Of a DNA stretch of 46,403 bases, positions 1 through 8,371 are shown piece after piece (positions within the stretch are counted from its first letter, which is position 1; every line of letters starts with the position of its first letter). The DNA lies in the NCBI GenBank assembly GCA_026003075.1, contig BPGO01000015.1, positions 1 to 46,403 on the forward strand. The letters are read 5' to 3'. Made by a program: the position numbers and the translations under genes. The notes under the pieces are model-generated. The model saw only the letters and a list, made by a program, of their open reading frames with translations, had not been told where the DNA came from and made no database searches. The stretch is from Fimbriimonadales bacterium. Its GTDB lineage: Bacteria > Armatimonadota > Fimbriimonadia > Fimbriimonadales > GBS-DC.

Positions 1-10
1 TTGATGATGC

Positions 11-790
11 TCACCGAGCGCGGTGTGCCGCACCTGCCGCGTGAGGTGAACTCGCCCGACGAGCCAGCACAGCGTAAAGCACGACCCCACTCAACACCAC
101 GACCGCGGCGACCAGATGCCCATAGGTAAACACCCCAAACATTAGTTGCGAAGTCGCGCCTGCACGGAAGAACTCGTTGAGGAAGCGGTATAGCCCGTGT
201 AAGATCAAAAACCCTGCAAAGAGTTGCCCTTCGAACTGCCGCCGCGGCGCCCAGAGGGTCAAGATGACAAAGATAAGGAGGTTCATCGCCGTCGCGTAGA
301 GTTGAGTGGGATGAACGGCGTGGTCATGTCCGGGAAACACCACGCCCCAAGGTAGGTCGGTTGGTGCGCCGTAGCAACACCCTGCTGCGAAGCACCCGAT
401 TCGCGCAATTCCGTAGCCCAACGCCAGCGACGGCGCCGCCAAATCGCCCAGCTGCCAGATAGGGATGTGCCGCTTGCGTATCAGATAAATTGCGACGGCA
501 ATTGCCAGCCCAAACCCTCCGAAATAAGACATCCCGCCTTCCCACACGCGCAACACGCTGAGCGGGTCAGGAGCGTATTGCGACCAGTTGGTGATGACAA
601 ACGCGAGCCTACCGCCCACAATCCCCAACGCCACACTCCAGAAGGCGATATCCAGCACATCGTCCGGTCGGATCCCGTAGCGTGGGGCATAGCGCAACGC
701 CCGCCACACCGCCAACCAAATCCCGACCATCCACATCAAGCCGTAGGTATACAGCGTGAACGGACCGATTTTGATGAGTTCGGGTCTCAT
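11..790 (-). CDS. lgt: Prolipoprotein diacylglyceryl transferase
   Basis: Inner-membrane enzyme that moves diacylglycerol from phosphatidylglycerol to the lipobox cysteine of prolipoproteins. The 259-residue product has several hydrophobic segments and the family landmarks WEGGMSYFGG (about 83-92), RIGCFAAGCCYG (130-141) and HPTQLY (160-165). The frame is open much further upstream, but the start at 790 gives the usual family N-terminus (MRPELIKIGPFTLYTYG). It also overlaps the lspA stop as ATGA, which points to translational coupling. lspA upstream performs the next step in lipoprotein maturation, so the two form an operon. The Arg-Ile-Gly-Cys variant of the signature is read as a divergent Lgt, not a different enzyme. 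Confidence 0.93.
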   Translation of the reverse strand: MRPELIKIGPFTLYTYGLMWMVGIWLAVWRALRYAPRYGIRPDDVLDIAFWSVALGIVGGRLAFVITNWSQYAPDPLSVLRVWEGGMSYFGGFGLAIAVAIYLIRKRHIPIWQLGDLAAPSLALGYGIARIGCFAAGCCYGAPTDLPWGVVFPGHDHAVHPTQLYATAMNLLIFVILTLWAPRRQFEGQLFAGFLILHGLYRFLNEFFRAGATSQLMFGVFTYGHLVAAVVVLSGVVLYAVLARRASSPHAAGAAHRAR

Positions 791-1254
791 CGCGGCGGCT
801 CCTCGGTGGCGTTGACAGGTTCCCCTGCACGTGCGCCAAAAAACTGTAGCGCGGTCAGCCCCAGCAAGGAACAGGTAATCGCCATATCCGCAACATTGAA
901 CACGGGCCACAGGGGGATTTCGAACATATCGATCACATAGCCTAATCGGATACGATCGGCAAAGTTGCCCAGTGCGCCCCCCAGCAGCAGCCCCATCAGC
1001 AACTGTACCCCCCGCGAAGGCTTGTGGCGATAGTAGTACCAAATCAGTCCTATCGCAACGCCGAGCGTCAGGGGGATGGTCAGCCAACCGCGCCCCTCCA
1101 GCATGCCAAACGCAATCCCCGTGTTATAAGTTAGCGTCAGATAGAGGTAGGGGGGCAACACCGGGTGGGGTTGATCCAACACCAAAGTTGTTGCAGCCCA
1201 GAACTTGGTCAGTTGATCCAGCAAGAAAACCACAGTCGCCACGCGCCAGAACAT
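787..1254 (-). CDS. lspA: Lipoprotein signal peptidase (signal peptidase II)
   Basis: Membrane aspartic protease that removes the signal peptide from diacylglyceryl-modified prolipoproteins. The 155-residue product has the DQLTK motif near 13-17, NTGIAFG at 44-50, GNFADR at 96-101, and the two expected catalytic aspartates in YVIDM (D109) and FNVAD (D123). Four hydrophobic segments are visible. An upstream extension of the frame exists, but the ATG at 1254 gives the normal family length. The stop overlaps the lgt start by ATGA, so lgt and lspA are coupled. The start lies 45 bases from the divergent M1 peptidase start, so the two promoters share that short gap; a TATTCT box 10 nt before the ATG is a weak candidate. 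Confidence 0.93.
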   Translation of the reverse strand: MFWRVATVVFLLDQLTKFWAATTLVLDQPHPVLPPYLYLTLTYNTGIAFGMLEGRGWLTIPLTLGVAIGLIWYYYRHKPSRGVQLLMGLLLGGALGNFADRIRLGYVIDMFEIPLWPVFNVADMAITCSLLGLTALQFFGARAGEPVNATEEPPR

Positions 1255-1287
1255 GCCGCTCTTTAGAATACCTGAAATACGGTGGTG

Positions 1288-1293
1288 TATAAT
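1288..1293 (+). promoter_or_regulatory. -10 box (TATAAT), leaderless M1 peptidase promoter
   Basis: A perfect TATAAT ends 6 nt before the ATG at 1300. With the usual 6-8 nt from -10 box to +1, transcription would begin at or beside the start codon. No Shine-Dalgarno lies upstream and no clear -35 is visible. Confidence 0.6.
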
Positions 1294-1299
1294 TGCATC

Positions 1300-3507
1300 A
1301 TGCGTATCTTGTTCGCTTTCGGCGCACTGCTGGGTTTTCTCGTGGCTTGGGCAGGCGGCGAGGGTTGCGCACTCTGTGGACGCGCCCATATGGCTGCCAT
1401 GCGACACCCCGAAATGCACTTACTCTCGTTTCCATCGCTCATTCAAGACCCCCAGTTGACCGATGTACAGCACTATGACTTAACGCTCGAAATCATCCCC
1501 AGTACCCGCACTTTGGTAGGCTCGTGTATTATGACGGTCAAGGTTCTCCAGCCCACCCTCAACGCATTTCGGTTCCGATTGCGCGATAACTTTTTGATTA
1601 CAGGGCTGCGACTGGACGGGCGTCCCATCTCGTTCGTGCGCGAAAGTATCACGACCGTACGCGCCGAGTTTGACCGAACCTATACCCAAAACGAGGTGTT
1701 CCAGTTGCAAGTGGACTATGAGGGGGCGCCGGTGTCGCGGGGCTTCGGTTCCATCGAGTTCACAACGCGCTCTTCAGGCGCCGTGATTGTCGCGACACTT
1801 AGCCAGCCCTACTACGCCTATACCTGGTGGCCCGCGAAAGACGAGAACACCGACAAAGCCACGCTCACCTTCACGCTGATTACCCCAAGCGATATGTTTG
1901 CGGTAGCGAACGGCATGCTCCAATCTATCGAAGACCTCCCCAATAACCGCCGTCGCTATCGGTATCAGCACAACTATCCCATTGCGCCCTACTTAGTGGC
2001 GTTCGCTGCGACCAATTATCAACACTGGTCGCGTTCATTCACCTATAACGGGCAAACGATGCCCGTGGACTTTTACATCTACTCTGAAAATAACACGGCG
2101 TCGAATCGCGCTGCGTGGGAGCTCTGTATCCCGATGTTGCGCGTGTTTAGCGATTTATACGGCGTGTATCCGTTCATTCAAGAGCGGTACGGAATCTATC
2201 AGTTCCAGTTCGGCGGCGGGATGGAACATCAGACGATGAGCGGGCAGGGTGGCTTCGGCGAATCGCTGACGGCGCACGAGCTGGCGCATCAATGGTGGGG
2301 CGATATGGTGACCTGCGCCACTTGGAACGACATCTGGCTCAACGAGGGCTTCGCGACCTATTCGGAAGCCCTATGGCAGGAGTATAAAAATGGCTCCAGC
2401 GACCCCGCTGCTCTCCGCACGGCGATGCTGAACCGCCGCCCCAGTAGCCTGAATGGCAGCGTATACCGCTACGATACCAGTAGTGTAAACGCGATTTTCA
2501 GTTCGAACTTTGCCTATCGAAAGGGCGCGTGGGTGCTGCACAGCCTGCGCTGGGTACTGGGCACAGAGCGGTTCTTTGACCTGCTCGCGCGTTATCGCCA
2601 ACGCTACGCCTACCGCCACGCCACAACTGCCGATTTTCAAGCCGTCGCGGAAGAAGTGTGGGGCGGCACGATGGATTGGTTCTTCCAGCCGTGGGTGTAC
2701 GGTACAGGCGCACCCAGCTACAACTGGGGCTGGACCACGACAACTGTCAACGGCAAAAACTACCTGCTGATGTCGATCCACCAGACCCAGTCAAGCAGCT
2801 ACGGGCTGTACACGATGCCGATAGGGGTGCGTGTGACTATCGGTGCTCAGACACAAGATTTGCGCCTCTGGAACAGCGCACAGACCCAGTACTATGTGGT
2901 TCCCGTGTCGGGTGTGGTTTCCAATCTCGCGTTCGACCCCGATGAGTGGATTCTGAAGGGGAGCAGCACGCAGGAGAGTTATCGCCCTGGTCCGCCCGTG
3001 ATAGTGGAGATGAACCCCGCGCCGGGCATGGTCAGCAGCGGTGTGAACCAAGTGGATCTCTACTTCCAGACGCCTGTGCAGGTTAGTCCGTCGCAGGTAC
3101 AGCTCACGGGCGCGTCGCTGGGCGCAATCGGGTTCAACTTTGCTTACGATGCGAACGCGCATCGCGTGCGCCTGACGCTGAACGAACCGCTCAAGCCCGA
3201 CGCCTACACCATCCGAGTTGCCCCCAGTGTGACGGCGAGCGACTCGGGGCTGGCGCTCGATGGTGAATACTCTGAGCAGTTGCCCACTGGGGACGGGGTT
3301 CCCGGCGGCGAGGCGGTCTTACCGTTGCGTATTCTGGCGTCCAACGGCGATGTGAATGGCGATGGCTGCGTGGACGACACCGACCTGCTTGCAGTGCTGT
3401 TCGCTTTCGGCAGTGCGGGCGCGCGCGCCGAAGATGTAAATGGTGACAATCAAGTGGATGACGTGGACCTACTTACCGTACTGTTCGCCTTTGGGCAAGG
3501 CTGCTGA
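1300..3507 (+). CDS. Exported M1-family metallopeptidase with dockerin-like C-terminus
   Basis: Predicted extracytoplasmic zinc aminopeptidase of the gluzincin M1 family. From the ATG at 1300 the protein has 735 residues. It has an N-terminal signal peptide (about 1-19), an M1 beta-sandwich domain, then GGGMEH (305-310, substrate N-terminus recognition), HELAH (326-330) and the third zinc ligand Glu in LNEG (E349), spaced as HEXXH-X18-E. About residues 500-670 look beta-rich (Ig-like). The last 60 residues are two dockerin-like Ca-loop repeats (DVNGDGCVDD and DVNGDNQVDD) ending in QGC. A GTG at 1282 is possible, but the ATG sits 6 nt after TATAAT and begins directly with the signal peptide. 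The substrate is unknown. The ZIP transporter gene follows 16 nt later. Confidence 0.88.
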   Translation: MRILFAFGALLGFLVAWAGGEGCALCGRAHMAAMRHPEMHLLSFPSLIQDPQLTDVQHYDLTLEIIPSTRTLVGSCIMTVKVLQPTLNAFRFRLRDNFLITGLRLDGRPISFVRESITTVRAEFDRTYTQNEVFQLQVDYEGAPVSRGFGSIEFTTRSSGAVIVATLSQPYYAYTWWPAKDENTDKATLTFTLITPSDMFAVANGMLQSIEDLPNNRRRYRYQHNYPIAPYLVAFAATNYQHWSRSFTYNGQTMPVDFYIYSENNTASNRAAWELCIPMLRVFSDLYGVYPFIQERYGIYQFQFGGGMEHQTMSGQGGFGESLTAHELAHQWWGDMVTCATWNDIWLNEGFATYSEALWQEYKNGSSDPAALRTAMLNRRPSSLNGSVYRYDTSSVNAIFSSNFAYRKGAWVLHSLRWVLGTERFFDLLARYRQRYAYRHATTADFQAVAEEVWGGTMDWFFQPWVYGTGAPSYNWGWTTTTVNGKNYLLMSIHQTQSSSYGLYTMPIGVRVTIGAQTQDLRLWNSAQTQYYVVPVSGVVSNLAFDPDEWILKGSSTQESYRPGPPVIVEMNPAPGMVSSGVNQVDLYFQTPVQVSPSQVQLTGASLGAIGFNFAYDANAHRVRLTLNEPLKPDAYTIRVAPSVTASDSGLALDGEYSEQLPTGDGVPGGEAVLPLRILASNGDVNGDGCVDDTDLLAVLFAFGSAGARAEDVNGDNQVDDVDLLTVLFAFGQGC

Positions 3508-3509
3508 AG

Positions 3510-3529
3510 GTACACTTCTGTAAGTGTAC
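3510..3529. promoter_or_regulatory. Perfect inverted repeat at the ZIP gene start
   Basis: GTACACTT and AAGTGTAC form an 8-bp inverted repeat around CTGT, 2 nt after the peptidase stop and ending exactly before the ATG at 3530. There is no T-run, so it is not a standard terminator. It could be an operator or an RNA hairpin that limits ribosome access. Confidence 0.4.
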
Positions 3530-4306
3530 ATGGACTGGGTGCAGTCGTGGATGCCCGCGCACCCTATTGCGCAGGGGTTGATCGCCGGTGTTTTTATCGT
3601 GGCGATGAACTTGCTCGGAGCGCTGGTGGTGCTGTTATGGCGCCAGCCCTCACAGCGTATGCAGGACGGTATGCTGGGCTTCGCGGCAGGCGTAATGCTC
3701 ACGGCAAGCTTCACCAGCCTGATTTTACCGGGCATCGAGCGCGGTGGTGTGTTGCCCGTGCTCGCGGGTGTGGCGTTAGGTGCGTTCGTGATGGACTTAG
3801 CCGACCACCTTATTCCCCACAAACATCCCTTTATCGGTCGCGAGGGCTTAGATGGCAGGCGTGTGCGTGCTGTATGGCTCTTCATCATCGCGATTACGCT
3901 GCATAACGCGCCCGAAGGGCTGGCGGTCGGCGTGGCATTTGGTGGGGGGCATTTTCGGGAGGGCATCCTCCTGATGTTGGCTATCGGCGCGCAGAACATC
4001 CCCGAAGGGCTGGCTGTGGCGCTGGGCGCGCTTGCCGCGGGCTTTGGCAGGCAATTCTATGCGGTTTTCGTGGGGCTGCGGTCGGGACTGATTGAGCTGC
4101 CGATGGCAGTGCTGGGGGCAACGCTGGTCTATTTCATGTCGCCCCTTGTGCCCTACGCGATGGGGTTCGCTGCGGGCGCGATGCTCTACATCATCAGCGA
4201 CGAAATCGTGCCCGAAACCCACCGCAAAGGGCACGAACGCTGGGCGACCTTCGGACTGATGATTGGTGTGATGGTCATGCTCTATCTGGATGTGGTGTTG
4301 GGGTAA
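3524..4306 (+). CDS. ZIP-family divalent metal transporter
   Basis: Membrane protein of 260 residues with about eight hydrophobic segments. It has the two ZIP metal-site motifs HNAPEG (127-132, helix 4) and QNIPEG (157-162, helix 5). The first fits the HNxPEG consensus, and the second has Gln in place of the usual His/Glu. The product resembles the ZupT/GufA branch that imports zinc and related divalent cations. The start may be GTG at 3524 or ATG at 3530, because the reading frame gives Met-Tyr-Met; a weak GAAGG lies at 3506-3510. It follows the zinc peptidase by 16 nt, so co-transcription is likely. An inverted repeat covers the start region. The metal is not determined by sequence. Confidence 0.88.
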   Translation: MYMDWVQSWMPAHPIAQGLIAGVFIVAMNLLGALVVLLWRQPSQRMQDGMLGFAAGVMLTASFTSLILPGIERGGVLPVLAGVALGAFVMDLADHLIPHKHPFIGREGLDGRRVRAVWLFIIAITLHNAPEGLAVGVAFGGGHFREGILLMLAIGAQNIPEGLAVALGALAAGFGRQFYAVFVGLRSGLIELPMAVLGATLVYFMSPLVPYAMGFAAGAMLYIISDEIVPETHRKGHERWATFGLMIGVMVMLYLDVVLG

Positions 4307-4439
4307 TCCGTAGCCCGCTGGCAATCATGCTGTAGGCGAAACCCTCCACCCTCTCTCTGAGATCGCGCCGAACTTGCAGAACGATGGCTCTGCTGTACAC
4401 ATATAGAGCGCACTTGCAATTACAAGTCAATTTTCTGGG

Positions 4440-4445
4440 TATAAT
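4440..4445 (+). promoter_or_regulatory. -10 box for prepilin pair
   Basis: TATAAT lies 22 nt before the prepilin ATG at 4468, with GGGGAGGA (4456-4463) between them as a strong ribosome binding site. A TTGCAA at 4414-4419 is 20 nt upstream, too far for an ideal -35. This gene has a normal leader, unlike the leaderless genes nearby. Confidence 0.5.
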
Positions 4446-4467
4446 TCAGTGTAGTGGGGAGGACTTA

Positions 4468-5223
4468 ATGGCTGAACGACGCGGTTTTACGCTCATCGAG
4501 TTGCTTGTGGTCATCGCGATTATCGCGATTCTGGCGGCAATCTTGTTCCCTGTCTTTGCGAACGCGCGCGCCAAAGCTCGTCAGAGTGCGTGTACCTCGA
4601 ACCTCAATCAGATTTCCAAAGCGTTCCTGATGTATGCGAGCGACTATAACCAGATGATGCCCACCGTCGGCTGGATATTCCGTCCTACACCCGATGACGC
4701 GCCTTTGTGGACGGCGATGATTGCGCCCTACGCGAAAAATCGCGACCTGTTCCGCTGCCCCTCGGCGTCGGATACGGAGTACGGCGCGGTCTGGCGCCAG
4801 CGTGCGCGTCTTTCGTATGGGCTAAACTGGTTCTGGGGCTTTCCGTATCAGTCGTCGATGGACTATGTGGTGTCGCTGAGTAAGGTCACGCGTCCCGCTG
4901 CGGCGATTCTGGTGTTGGACAGTGTTCCCATACCGCCTTCTACCGACCCGTTCGGCGGTTACATGGTGACCCCGTTCGGCTTCGAGAATCGCACGCGTGT
5001 GCTGCCGATGAACAAGCCCAGTGGCTATGGAGTGCGACACAGCGAGGGCGTAATTGTCGCCTTCGCCGATGGGCACGCGAAGTGGTTCCGCGGCGACCAA
5101 CTCTACGCACGCCAATCGAACGGAACGCCGATCCTCCAAGCGAACGATGAGACCCTGTTCGATTGCAACCCTGCGAAACTGAAGTGGGCAGTCCATCTTG
5201 GTGAGCGCACGGGTTGTCCATGA
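4468..5223 (+). CDS. Prepilin-like protein, H-X9-DG type
   Basis: Type II secretion/type IV pilin-like protein of 251 residues. The N-terminus has a short basic leader followed by [19 protein letters not shown], the classic prepilin peptidase site with N-methylated Phe and hydrophobic helix. The C-terminal region has His-Ser-Glu then DGHAKW, spaced H-X9-DG. That motif is typical of the DUF1559-type prepilins abundant in Planctomycetota, Verrucomicrobiota and Armatimonadota. The frame is open upstream to 4384, but the ATG at 4468 follows GGGGAGGA and places the leader correctly. It is immediately followed by a second member of the family. The exact role (pseudopilus, pilus or envelope protein) is not known. 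Confidence 0.9.
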   Translation: MAERRGFTLIELLVVIAIIAILAAILFPVFANARAKARQSACTSNLNQISKAFLMYASDYNQMMPTVGWIFRPTPDDAPLWTAMIAPYAKNRDLFRCPSASDTEYGAVWRQRARLSYGLNWFWGFPYQSSMDYVVSLSKVTRPAAAILVLDSVPIPPSTDPFGGYMVTPFGFENRTRVLPMNKPSGYGVRHSEGVIVAFADGHAKWFRGDQLYARQSNGTPILQANDETLFDCNPAKLKWAVHLGERTGCP

Positions 5224-5235
5224 AGGAGGTAGCCC

Positions 5236-6087
5236 ATGAAAACGAAAGGTTTCACCCTGATTGAGTTATTGGTCGTGATCGCGATTATCGCGATATTGGC
5301 GGCGATACTATTCCCTGTGTTTGCGCAGGCACGTTTGAAAGCTGAGCAGACCGCTTGTCTAACGCACCAGAAACAGATGGGGCAAGGCGTCATGATGTAC
5401 CTACCCGATTACGACCATGTGTTCCCGCCATCGGGTGAAGGCACAGGTCCCATTCCCAACTGGGCGGAGCGGATTTTTCCTTATGTGAAGAGTCTGGAAG
5501 TATTTACTTGCCCGACTCAAGGTATCTCGTACGACATTGTACGCCGCTGGTATAACTTGGGACGTTCTCAAGCGGAGACAATTTATCAACGCTACGGCGT
5601 GCGTAACTTCTCTGCGAACGCCTATGTGTTGGCGTGGATTAACCCGCCATACCCGCGCGCGGGTCCTGGCGTGGTACGCCCCGAAGCCGCGATTGAGGAG
5701 CATGCGCGCACGATTATCTTCAACGAGTGCGTTGGGGTTGGTACGGTGCTGCATCGTGACCGAAACGGCGCGCTCGTGCCCAATAACATGCACTGGTGGT
5801 GGGCGATCTCCGATGAGTGCTGGGTCTGTGCAGAAAACGCGCGCGACCCTGACTTAGACGAAAACTTCTGGACGAGCCTGCTAATCCACAATGGGGGCGC
5901 GAACTACACTTTCGCGGACGGGCACGCCAAATGGATGCGCCCCGATCAGACCTATATGCCCCGTCGCTGTCAGGGCACTACGCCGATTGGCAACATGTGG
6001 CAATGGGGCGAAACGACGCTGGGACGCTGCGGCGCGAATGACTGTCCTGTTGCCATGCGTCAAGCCGTGAACAACTTCTGTCGCTAG
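5236..6087 (+). CDS. Prepilin-like protein, H-X9-DG type (second copy)
   Basis: Prepilin of 283 residues starting [19 protein letters not shown], with the same cleavage site and hydrophobic helix as its upstream neighbour. It ends with a His-Asn-Gly-Gly then DGHAKW segment that also fits H-X9-DG. A strong AGGAGGT (5224-5230) sits directly after the stop of the previous gene, so the two are co-transcribed. The middle domains differ clearly, so this is an old paralogue rather than a recent duplication. Several cysteines occur in the globular part. The function beyond pilin-like export is not predicted. Confidence 0.9.
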   Translation: MKTKGFTLIELLVVIAIIAILAAILFPVFAQARLKAEQTACLTHQKQMGQGVMMYLPDYDHVFPPSGEGTGPIPNWAERIFPYVKSLEVFTCPTQGISYDIVRRWYNLGRSQAETIYQRYGVRNFSANAYVLAWINPPYPRAGPGVVRPEAAIEEHARTIIFNECVGVGTVLHRDRNGALVPNNMHWWWAISDECWVCAENARDPDLDENFWTSLLIHNGGANYTFADGHAKWMRPDQTYMPRRCQGTTPIGNMWQWGETTLGRCGANDCPVAMRQAVNNFCR

Positions 6088-6126
6088 CCCCGGCTGTACG
6101 AGTAACTTATTGACTGGGATCGCTTT

Positions 6127-6147
6127 GCACGAGGGTCTGCCCCGTGC
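6127..6147 (+). terminator. Possible terminator hairpin after the prepilins
   Basis: GCACG-a-GGG, loop TCTG, then CCC-CGTGC forms an 8-bp stem with one bulged A, 40 nt after the second prepilin stop. No T-run follows, so its strength is uncertain. Confidence 0.35.
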
Positions 6148-6227
6148 ATTGGGCTAGGCATGGACAAGAGGTTCATGTCCTATTCGCGCAAGGAAGCGTA
6201 ATTTCAAGAGCGATGAGGTGAAAGGCT

Positions 6228-8297
6228 ATGAGACACTCTCTTGGAGTAATCGGGCTATCAGCGTTGATGACGATAGCGTGGAGCCAGACGCTCCACACGA
6301 CCCCGCACGGCGAGGGCATGCGTGGGTTGTCGCCCGCGACGCGCCCCGCAACCCCGAATATCCGCTGGCAAAAACAGCTCCCCCTCGGTATCGGTCACGG
6401 CAGTATCACCTTCAGCCACGGAGGACAGTTCCTCTATTTCAAGACCTTTGGCGCGGCTCAAGGGCAGGTGTTCAAGGTAAACGCCGCCGACGGCAGCACC
6501 GTGTGGGCGACCGATCCTACGCAGCTGGGGTTCGGCAACTTTTCCTACACCGGCGTGACGGTAGACGAAGCCGCGGGACGCGTGTACACCTCCGCGCGTG
6601 CTTCCGCCCAACCGACAGGACAGTCGTTCATCGCGGCGCTGGACATCAACACAGGCGCGACCATCTGGATCAAGACCGCTTCCGATTTGGGACTGGCAGG
6701 GGCGGACTTCGGGCGTGGGAATGTGTTGCTCAGTCCTGACCGCACCCGACTTTATGTGCGTGATAATGCTAACCCGTCGCGTATTGTGGCGCTCAACGCC
6801 GCCAACGGCAACTTGCTGTGGATTTACACCTCGCCGTTTAGCGGAGCGCCCCCATTTCAAACAGTAGGGCCCGTGTGGACAGACCCCGTCTCCGGGCGCA
6901 CGCGCATCGCATTCAGCAACAACGCTGTAAATGGCTCTGTGGTCGTCATCGAGGATGCGGGCACAACGGCGAATCTTGTCTGGAGCGCCGATGTTGCACT
7001 GGGGTTGAACTATCGCTGGTGGGGCAATCTGGTCGCCAGCCTTGACTTCAGCACCCTGTACGCGAACTCGTTCTGGGATGCGGGCAACCCCGTGATGACG
7101 GCGCTCCGCGCCTCCGATGGGCAAATCCTGTGGCAAATCTTCTACAGTGTGTTCAACGGGATGAACCAGTACCAGAACCCTGTGGTGGGCGGCGACGGGA
7201 CCATTTATAGCGGTGGGCGCGTGACGATCCCACCCCCGATTATGAGCGGCGCCGCAGCAACAGGTCAAGCAGGGGATTTCTGGAACTCGCTGGCTGCCAG
7301 TGACGCCGTATCACGCCCCTGGACACTCCAGAACCTGCGCGCCCACGACGATTCCCCCACCACGATCGATATCGAGAACATCGACTTTGCGGAGTCCTCC
7401 ACTTATCCTGCCTCCGACGGCGACAACCTGATGCGCGACTACCACTACATCGGCGCACTCGGCTACAACGGTCCCGCTACTATCCGCCTCTTGGAAGTGC
7501 CAGCAGGAACCTACGACCTGTATCTCTATTCCTTCACGCCTATCGCGAATGATCAGAACGCCGTGTTCACTGTGAACGGCGAGACGAAGACCGTGACGCC
7601 TAACCCACCCGGACCGTTCACGGGCTACGAAGAAGATGTGAACTATGTCGTCTACCGTGATATTTCGCCTGTGAACGGCGAGATTAATATCACAGTAGAG
7701 ATCGACCTGTTCAATCAGTACGCTGTCGTGAACGGGTTGCAGCTGGTAGGTAAGACGGGCGCACTGGCGAACAAGCGCGTGAATGTGGACTTCAACCAGC
7801 TGGGTCAACAGGGCGGCGGTATCACCGCGATTCGCCCCGACGGCACGATTCGGTGGCAGTTCAAGCCCGAAGGCAGCGGCGAGTTCAGCGGGTGGCCTGT
7901 AGTTACTTGTGGGCGCGTGATTTACGCCTGTGACCAGGTGACCTTTGACCAGACCTATCTGTACGCTGTGCGCGACAACGGCAACGATGCGAGCTTCTTG
8001 TGGCGGTTCCAGCTGCCCTATAGCTACTTCGGTAATAACTCGCCCTCCGTGGGTCCTGACGGCACGGTTTACATCGCCGCTTCACGCGATAATGCCGACC
8101 CGCAAACTCTCTATGCCTTCGCGCCTGCGCCGGAGGGCGACATTAATGCGGACGGCTGCATCGACGACGCGGATCTGCTGGCAGTGCTGTTCAACTTCGG
8201 CGCGGCGGGCTGCCTACCCGAAGATGTGAACGCTGACGGAATCGTGGACGACGCGGATCTGCTGGCAGTGCTGTTCAACTTCGGCACGGGTTGCTAA
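6228..8297 (+). CDS. Exported PQQ-like beta-propeller with inserted domain and dockerin tail
   Basis: Secreted protein of 689 residues with a signal peptide (about 1-20, cut near AWSQ). Residues about 45-340 and 520-630 carry propeller-type repeats resembling PQQ/outer-membrane-assembly propellers (INTGATIW, ANGNLLW, SDGQILW, PDGTIRW). Between them, about residues 345-510, lies a beta-sandwich-like stretch (PAGTYDLYLYSF, VNGLQLVG) that looks like a carbohydrate- or surface-binding insertion. The last 55 residues are two dockerin-like repeats ending TGC. The two dockerin repeats share a 39-base identical DNA block. GAGGTG before the ATG serves as ribosome binding site. No catalytic residues were identified; a binding or structural role is plausible. 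Confidence 0.82.
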   Translation: MRHSLGVIGLSALMTIAWSQTLHTTPHGEGMRGLSPATRPATPNIRWQKQLPLGIGHGSITFSHGGQFLYFKTFGAAQGQVFKVNAADGSTVWATDPTQLGFGNFSYTGVTVDEAAGRVYTSARASAQPTGQSFIAALDINTGATIWIKTASDLGLAGADFGRGNVLLSPDRTRLYVRDNANPSRIVALNAANGNLLWIYTSPFSGAPPFQTVGPVWTDPVSGRTRIAFSNNAVNGSVVVIEDAGTTANLVWSADVALGLNYRWWGNLVASLDFSTLYANSFWDAGNPVMTALRASDGQILWQIFYSVFNGMNQYQNPVVGGDGTIYSGGRVTIPPPIMSGAAATGQAGDFWNSLAASDAVSRPWTLQNLRAHDDSPTTIDIENIDFAESSTYPASDGDNLMRDYHYIGALGYNGPATIRLLEVPAGTYDLYLYSFTPIANDQNAVFTVNGETKTVTPNPPGPFTGYEEDVNYVVYRDISPVNGEINITVEIDLFNQYAVVNGLQLVGKTGALANKRVNVDFNQLGQQGGGITAIRPDGTIRWQFKPEGSGEFSGWPVVTCGRVIYACDQVTFDQTYLYAVRDNGNDASFLWRFQLPYSYFGNNSPSVGPDGTVYIAASRDNADPQTLYAFAPAPEGDINADGCIDDADLLAVLFNFGAAGCLPEDVNADGIVDDADLLAVLFNFGTGC
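8163..8285 (+). repeat. Tandem 84-bp dockerin repeat with identical 39-bp core
   Basis: Positions 8163-8201 and 8247-8285 are identical over 39 bases, at an exact 28-codon period, and encode the same DDADLLAVLFNFG segment. Identity at every synonymous site suggests recent duplication or gene conversion within the dockerin tail. Confidence 0.85.
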
Positions 8298-8318
8298 CTC
8301 TGCATTCCATCGCCTCCT

Positions 8319-8367
8319 CAAACAAGCCGCCGACGCTTTGGAGTCACCCCAGCGTCGGCGGTGTTTG
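8319..8367. terminator. Bidirectional terminator hairpin
   Basis: CCGCCGACGCT (8327-8337) pairs perfectly with AGCGTCGGCGG (8351-8361), and outer CAAACA pairs with TGTTTG. It lies exactly between two converging genes. There is no long T-run, but the stem is strong on both strands. Confidence 0.65.
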
Positions 8368-8371
8368 GCTC

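Noticed and set aside
3343..3504. Dockerin repeats as evidence of a cellulosome
   Set aside because: No cohesin, scaffoldin or glycoside hydrolase is present, and the tails end in Gly-Cys. Surface sorting is more plausible.
6258..7268. Antisense frame of 336 residues opposite the PQQ-like gene
   Set aside because: Shadow of a repetitive GC-rich gene; no start signals or motifs.
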